A stretch of DNA of 64,000 nt. Origin: Parapedobacter sp964498395. Its GTDB lineage: Bacteria; Bacteroidota; Bacteroidia; Sphingobacteriales; Sphingobacteriaceae. Positions 60,066-64,000 of the stretch are shown here, piece after piece. The stretch's first letter is position 1. Every line of letters starts with the position of its first letter. The translations under genes were made by a program, and so were the position numbers. The stretch lies in assembly GCA_964498395.1 (NCBI GenBank), contig CAZCHE010000001.1, positions 310,001 to 374,000 on the forward strand. Direction: 5' to 3'. The notes below the pieces were generated by a model. The model made no database searches. It was not told where the DNA came from and saw nothing but the letters and a program-made list of their open reading frames with translations.

Positions 60066-62558
60066 CTAAATTTTTTTCCTTATCGCTCCGCGAACCGCAT
60101 CGGCTTGGTGTGGATCTTCGGGCCATGCATGTTTGGGGTAACGTCTTTTCAGCTCCTTCCGAACCTCGAAATAAGTGGTTTGCCAAAAACTTTTCAAGTC
60201 TCCGGTGACCTGTACGGGTTTGAATCCGGGAGAAAGCAAGTGCAACAACACCGGTGTGCGGCCATCATTGATATGAGGGGTTTCCTGCATGCCGAATACC
60301 TCCTGTAGCCGTACCGCCAAAACAGGAGATTCACCGGTTGCCGAATAGTTCAGTTTGATGGCCGATCCGCTGGGCACACGAATAGTTGTCGGCATTAGCT
60401 GATCTAAAGCGAGTTGTTTCCCGTAATCGAGGCTATGCTGAAGCACCTCAAGCAGATTGATTTTCCGCAGGTCTGCCGCCTTCCTGACACTTCCTACGTA
60501 GGGCAGGAGCCAACGCTCGGGGTATCGGAGGAGGGTATCCGTGGATACATCGGGCCAGTCTTCGTCAGGCCGCCATTGGCGGAGGCTAAGCACGCGATGC
60601 TGCCACTGTGTGACGGCATCTGTGAAAGAAAGTAATTGTTTGCCTTCTTGCTGGATGGCGGCACCTATGGCCTCGGCAACGGTATCTTCGTCAGGGATAG
60701 GAAGTGGTGCCGAAGTTAACGTAATGCTGCCTATACGGAGGTTGCTGGTCGCCACGATGCCGCCTTGTTGGGTATCCCATATAATACGGGTGGTTTTTTG
60801 GGCAAAGGGGAGCAGGTCATCGGGATTAACCGGAGCGGCCAGGAAAACTTTCCCTGTTCCGTCACGTGCATCAAGGAGGGCGATGGCGAGCCATGGTTCA
60901 TGGGCAAGGTCATCGGTCGAGGGCACGATGGCCCGCTTTCCGTTGGCCAATTGGTAGGTGATTTTGTTGTCGTTTCTGGATTTACCGATACGTTCGGGAT
61001 ACGCATGTGCGATTAAAAGCCCTACATGATAGGGGTCGAAAAGTTCATTGCTTTCCCGTATGCCGAGCAATTTCCGATAGGAACGTGCGATTTTTTCGAT
61101 GTTGTCAAACCGTTTGCCTTGGTTTCCTGATGTGCGGTGTTTTCTAAGTACCTCGATGCGTAGGCAGCTATCCACACCGGCTTCCCTGCCCAATGGATCC
61201 CGTTCTTCCAGTAGGGAAGCGATATCCGTAGCGAGGGGAGCGATGCCGTTGTCTTTTCCGAAAAGGAGCATGTGGGCTATCCGTGGGTGGCAGGGTAGCG
61301 CATGGATGCGCTTGCCGTGCGGGGTAATCTTGGAACCGTCCAGCGCACTCAATTCGTGGAGTGTATCGCTGGCTTGTGCGATGGCAGCCGCAGGTGGCGG
61401 GGTCAACCACTCCAATGCTCCTACATCTTGTATTCCCCATTGCGCGAGGTCGAGCAGCAGCGGGGCAAGGTCGGCTTCTACGATTTCGGGTGTGCGGTAC
61501 GCGGCCATCCGTTGTTGCGTTGCCATGGACCACATCCGGTAGCAGGTGCCGGGGCCAAGCCGCCCGGCACGGCCAGCCCGTTGGTCGGCCGCATCCATGG
61601 AAATCCGGACTGTTTTCAATCGTGACAATCCCGATGGCGGGTCAAATATCATGGTGCGTGTGTACCCGCTATCGACCACCACGGAGATCCCCTCGATGGT
61701 GAGGCTTGTCTCAGCGATGGCGGTGGCGAGCACCACCTTGCGCCGCCCATGCCGGTCAGGTTGTATGGCAGCATGCTGTTCGGCCAGCGATAATTGGCCA
61801 TACAGCGGATGGATGGTGACATTTGCTAATTGACCAAGGAGGAATTGTTCGCATTTCCTGATTTCTGTTTCACCCGGTAAAAAAGCCAAGATATCACCCT
61901 TATTTTCCCGGAATGCGCGGTGAATCGCTCGGGCACATTGTTCGGGTAGGGTATGTAAATCCACATCGTCCGTATGGATAGTGTTTACGGGAAACATACG
62001 TCCTTCGCTTTGTACTACGGGGGACTGGAGGATTGCCGCTAACTGCTCGGTATCCAATGTGGCCGACATCACCAATAAGCGCAAATCCGGGCGCAGGACC
62101 TGCTGACTTTCCCGACATAAGACCATGGAAAGGTCGGTGTGCAATCTTCGTTCATGAAACTCATCGAAAATGACGATTCCTACGTCCGCTAGTGCATTGT
62201 CTTGATGGAGCATGCGGGTGAGGATGCCCTCGGTGACCACTTCGATCCGGGTACGTGACGAGGTTTGGTTTTCAAAGCGCACCCGGTAACCAACGGTTTC
62301 ACCGACACGTTCACCCAATAGCGACGCCATACGGTGTGCAATGCTGCTGGCGGCCAACCTGCGTGGTTCGAGCATGATGATTTTCTTGTCGGTTAGCCAG
62401 GATTCACCCAATAACGATAGTGGCACGATCGTACTTTTCCCCGCACCGGGTGGGGTGCTGAGGATAAGGGTATGATGGGTGGCGAGCGTTGACTTTACTT
62501 GAGGTAACACATCCACGATGGGAAGGTCGATATATGATAGGTCAAAATGCGTAGCCAT
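60066..62558 (-). CDS. hrpB: ATP-dependent helicase HrpB
   Basis: DEAH/RHA-type helicase of 830 residues. Walker A TPPGAGKSTIVPL (about 35), motif II FDEFHERRLHTDLSM (about 128), motif III MSATLD (about 160), LAFLPGETEIRKCEQFLLGQ (about 218), motif V ATAIAETSLTIEG (about 272) and motif VI DQRAGRAGRLGPG (about 317), then helicase-associated and HrpB C-terminal domains (PEDPHQADA near the end). The ATG at 62558 is used; the frame stays open to 62723 inside thyA. Biological role of HrpB is poorly known. Confidence 0.93.
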   Translation of the reverse strand: MATHFDLSYIDLPIVDVLPQVKSTLATHHTLILSTPPGAGKSTIVPLSLLGESWLTDKKIIMLEPRRLAASSIAHRMASLLGERVGETVGYRVRFENQTSSRTRIEVVTEGILTRMLHQDNALADVGIVIFDEFHERRLHTDLSMVLCRESQQVLRPDLRLLVMSATLDTEQLAAILQSPVVQSEGRMFPVNTIHTDDVDLHTLPEQCARAIHRAFRENKGDILAFLPGETEIRKCEQFLLGQLANVTIHPLYGQLSLAEQHAAIQPDRHGRRKVVLATAIAETSLTIEGISVVVDSGYTRTMIFDPPSGLSRLKTVRISMDAADQRAGRAGRLGPGTCYRMWSMATQQRMAAYRTPEIVEADLAPLLLDLAQWGIQDVGALEWLTPPPAAAIAQASDTLHELSALDGSKITPHGKRIHALPCHPRIAHMLLFGKDNGIAPLATDIASLLEERDPLGREAGVDSCLRIEVLRKHRTSGNQGKRFDNIEKIARSYRKLLGIRESNELFDPYHVGLLIAHAYPERIGKSRNDNKITYQLANGKRAIVPSTDDLAHEPWLAIALLDARDGTGKVFLAAPVNPDDLLPFAQKTTRIIWDTQQGGIVATSNLRIGSITLTSAPLPIPDEDTVAEAIGAAIQQEGKQLLSFTDAVTQWQHRVLSLRQWRPDEDWPDVSTDTLLRYPERWLLPYVGSVRKAADLRKINLLEVLQHSLDYGKQLALDQLMPTTIRVPSGSAIKLNYSATGESPVLAVRLQEVFGMQETPHINDGRTPVLLHLLSPGFKPVQVTGDLKSFWQTTYFEVRKELKRRYPKHAWPEDPHQADAVRGAIRKKI

Positions 62559-62565
62559 GCAGCAG

Positions 62566-62573
62566 CAAAGATA
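62566..62573 (-). promoter_or_regulatory. TATCTTTG promoter box of hrpB
   Basis: On the minus strand TATCTTTG runs from 62573 to 62566, 7 nt before the ATG, so the transcript should have almost no leader. The divergent thyA promoter must share this 108-bp gap; TATATTTA at 62636-62643 is a candidate. Confidence 0.5.
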
Positions 62574-62666
62574 GAAAAAGTGAATCGAACAGGTATTGTG
62601 GATATCTTTTTCCAGCCAACGGTTCAAAAACTCCCTATATTTACTCCCCGAAAAGGAACGATTGAA

Positions 62667-63488
62667 ATGAAACAATACCTCGATTTGATGCGCCATGTTT
62701 ACGAAAATGGCGTGGAAAAGCACGACCGGACGGGAACGGGTACACGCAGTGTCTTTGGTTATCAGATGCGGTTTGACCTGAAAGAAGGTTTTCCATTGGT
62801 GACCACCAAGAAATTACATTTGCGATCGATTATCCACGAATTGATTTGGTTTCTCAGAGGCGATACCAACATTCAGTACCTGAAGGAGAATGGGGTGAGT
62901 ATTTGGGATGAATGGGCGGATGAGCAGGGGAACCTCGGGCCGGTCTATGGTTCGCAGTGGCGTTCTTGGCCAACTCCGGATGGTGGGCACATCGACCAGA
63001 TTGAGAAAATCATCCACCAGCTAAAATCCAATCCGGATTCGCGCCGTATCATTGTGTCGGCATGGAATGTGGCAGAAATCGAAAACATGGCACTTCCGCC
63101 TTGCCATGCTTTTTTCCAGTTCTACGTGGCCCCCGCGGATCCCGAAAAAGGTACGGATAAACCCCAATTGTCCTGCCAATTGTACCAACGGAGTGCCGAT
63201 ATTTTCCTTGGCGTACCGTTTAACATCGCGTCGTATGCATTGTTGACCATGATGGTAGCCCAGGTGTGTGGTATGGAGGCCGCGGATTTCGTGCATACGC
63301 TCGGCGATGCCCATCTGTATAGCAACCATTTTGATCAAGTGGAACGGCAACTGGCCAGGGATACGAGGCCATTGCCCACCATGACCATCAATCCAGCCGT
63401 TACGGATCTTTTAGCCTTTAAATTTGAAGATTTCGAACTGACCAATTACGACCCTCATCCACATATTAAAGCGCCTGTGGCGGTATGA
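62667..63488 (+). CDS. thyA: Thymidylate synthase
   Basis: dUMP + methylene-tetrahydrofolate to dTMP + dihydrofolate; 273 residues, close to the usual 264. Arg in HDRTGTGTRSVFGYQMRF (about 18-35), LRSIIHELIWFLRGDTN (about 50), active-site Cys in LPPCHAFFQFYV (about 155), RSADIFLGVPFNIASYALL (about 183) and the C-terminal HPHIKAPVAV. AAAGGA lies 9 nt before the ATG at 62667. folA follows after 15 bp and recycles its dihydrofolate product. Confidence 0.97.
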   Translation: MKQYLDLMRHVYENGVEKHDRTGTGTRSVFGYQMRFDLKEGFPLVTTKKLHLRSIIHELIWFLRGDTNIQYLKENGVSIWDEWADEQGNLGPVYGSQWRSWPTPDGGHIDQIEKIIHQLKSNPDSRRIIVSAWNVAEIENMALPPCHAFFQFYVAPADPEKGTDKPQLSCQLYQRSADIFLGVPFNIASYALLTMMVAQVCGMEAADFVHTLGDAHLYSNHFDQVERQLARDTRPLPTMTINPAVTDLLAFKFEDFELTNYDPHPHIKAPVAV

Positions 63489-63503
63489 TGTTTTGTTGAT
63501 ATT

Positions 63504-64000
63504 ATGGACAAGCCCTTATTATCCATTGTAGTGGCAGCAGCCGAAAACGGTGCCATCGGTAAAGACAACCAGTTGCTATGGCATTTGCCCAATGACCTGA
63601 AGTTTTTTAAACGTACTACTTCCGGCCATACCATCATCATGGGACGGAAGACGTATGAATCGGTGGGCAAACCATTGCCGAATCGTCGGAATATCGTCAT
63701 TACCCGCCAGCCCGATTATGCCGCAGTAGGGGTGGAAGTCGTACATTCCCTAGAGGAGGCATTGGCATTATGCACTACGGAAGCAACCGTTTTCATTGTG
63801 GGGGGTGCTGAAATATACCAGCAGGCTTTGCCTTTGGTCGGACGGATTTACCTGACCCGCGTACATGCCGCTATGGAAGGAGATAGCTATTTCCCGGCAT
63901 TGGAGGAGATGGAATGGGTATTGGTTTCTGCGGAAAGCCATTTGGCAGACGAGCGGCATCAATATGGCTATACCTTTATGGTTTATGAACGAGTGTCCTA
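63504..64000 (+). CDS. folA: Dihydrofolate reductase (stop codon cut by the window end)
   Basis: NADPH-dependent reduction of dihydrofolate. 165 residues are present: MDKPLLSIVVAAAENGAIGK, DNQLLWHLPNDLKFFKRTTS (about 21-40, with the catalytic acid Asp 31), IIMGRKTYESVGKPLPNRRN (about 44-63), FIVGGAEIYQQALPL (about 97) and a C-terminal YGYTFMVYERVS. The last two bases are TA, which would complete a TAA or TAG stop one base beyond the window, so the protein is probably complete. Apparent operon with thyA. Confidence 0.95.
   Translation, partial: MDKPLLSIVVAAAENGAIGKDNQLLWHLPNDLKFFKRTTSGHTIIMGRKTYESVGKPLPNRRNIVITRQPDYAAVGVEVVHSLEEALALCTTEATVFIVGGAEIYQQALPLVGRIYLTRVHAAMEGDSYFPALEEMEWVLVSAESHLADERHQYGYTFMVYERVS

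Noticed and set aside
62547..62666. Extended starts of thyA and hrpB that overlap each other
   Set aside because: The known thyA N-terminus starts at 62667 and HrpB at 62558; a TATCTTTG box lies between them. The overlap is only open reading frame.
1..64000. CRISPR array, prophage, insertion sequence or integron
   Set aside because: No regularly spaced repeats, transposase, phage structural genes or terminal inverted repeats were seen. The tyrosine recombinase at 33901 sits between rpsU and hpf and looks like the housekeeping XerC/D type, so it does not mark a mobile element.

Overview
The window looks like the chromosome of a member of the Bacteroidota, most likely Sphingobacteriaceae (a Parapedobacter- or Pedobacter-like organism; the genus cannot be fixed from this sequence). 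Grounds: two ECF sigma / FecR / SusC / SusD sets, a type IX secretion plug protein (DUF5103 family), MqnC of the futalosine menaquinone route, start codons mostly without Shine-Dalgarno sequences, and repeated TAnnTTTG promoter boxes of the Bacteroidota housekeeping sigma factor. No insertion sequence, prophage, CRISPR array or rRNA gene was seen.

Layout. 1-1.5 kb: the 5' part of mqnC and a PQQ-type sugar dehydrogenase lipoprotein, both on the minus strand. 1.8-13.2 kb: carbohydrate module A (ECF sigma, FecR, SusC with STN domain, SusD, a Tat-exported TIM-barrel isomerase/epimerase, an MFS transporter, a LutA-like protein, and a second Tat-exported isomerase/epimerase). 13.2-13.8 kb: YqgE. 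14.1-28.4 kb: module B in the same order (ECF sigma, FecR, SusC, SusD, Tat-exported isomerase/epimerase, MFS transporter), continued by a Tat-exported gluconate-2-dehydrogenase-subunit-3-like protein, a GMC oxidoreductase, a Gfo/Idh/MocA oxidoreductase and a secreted alpha/beta hydrolase. Neither module contains a recognisable glycoside hydrolase, polysaccharide lyase or sulfatase. The enzymes present suggest uptake followed by oxidation of a glycoside in the periplasm, perhaps at C3.

28.5-30.3 kb: two translationally coupled short-chain/epimerase-type dehydrogenases. 30.3-32.6 kb: a minus-strand alkylation-damage operon (Ada-type regulator/methyltransferase, a DNA-repair-type 2OG oxygenase, AlkB). 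32.7-32.85 kb: tRNA-Met(CAT) with a perfect hairpin terminator. 32.9-36.7 kb: HAD phosphatase, rpsU, a XerC-like recombinase, hpf, a helix-hairpin-helix protein and apt. rpsU and hpf have strong Shine-Dalgarno sequences, while the xerC-like and helix-hairpin-helix genes have large hairpins directly against their start codons.

36.7-64 kb is mainly housekeeping: DUF6263-like protein, acyl-CoA dehydrogenase, TerC, a 48-residue small protein, two nucleotide-sugar-epimerase-like proteins, lysine 6-aminotransferase, a D-cysteine desulfhydrase/ACC-deaminase homologue, RluD, a class IV aminotransferase, T9SS plug protein, ABC-F ATPase, pyrD, an apparent gyrA-TPR-TPR operon, MscS channel, M3 peptidase, HrpB helicase and thyA-folA. 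folA reaches the last base of the window.
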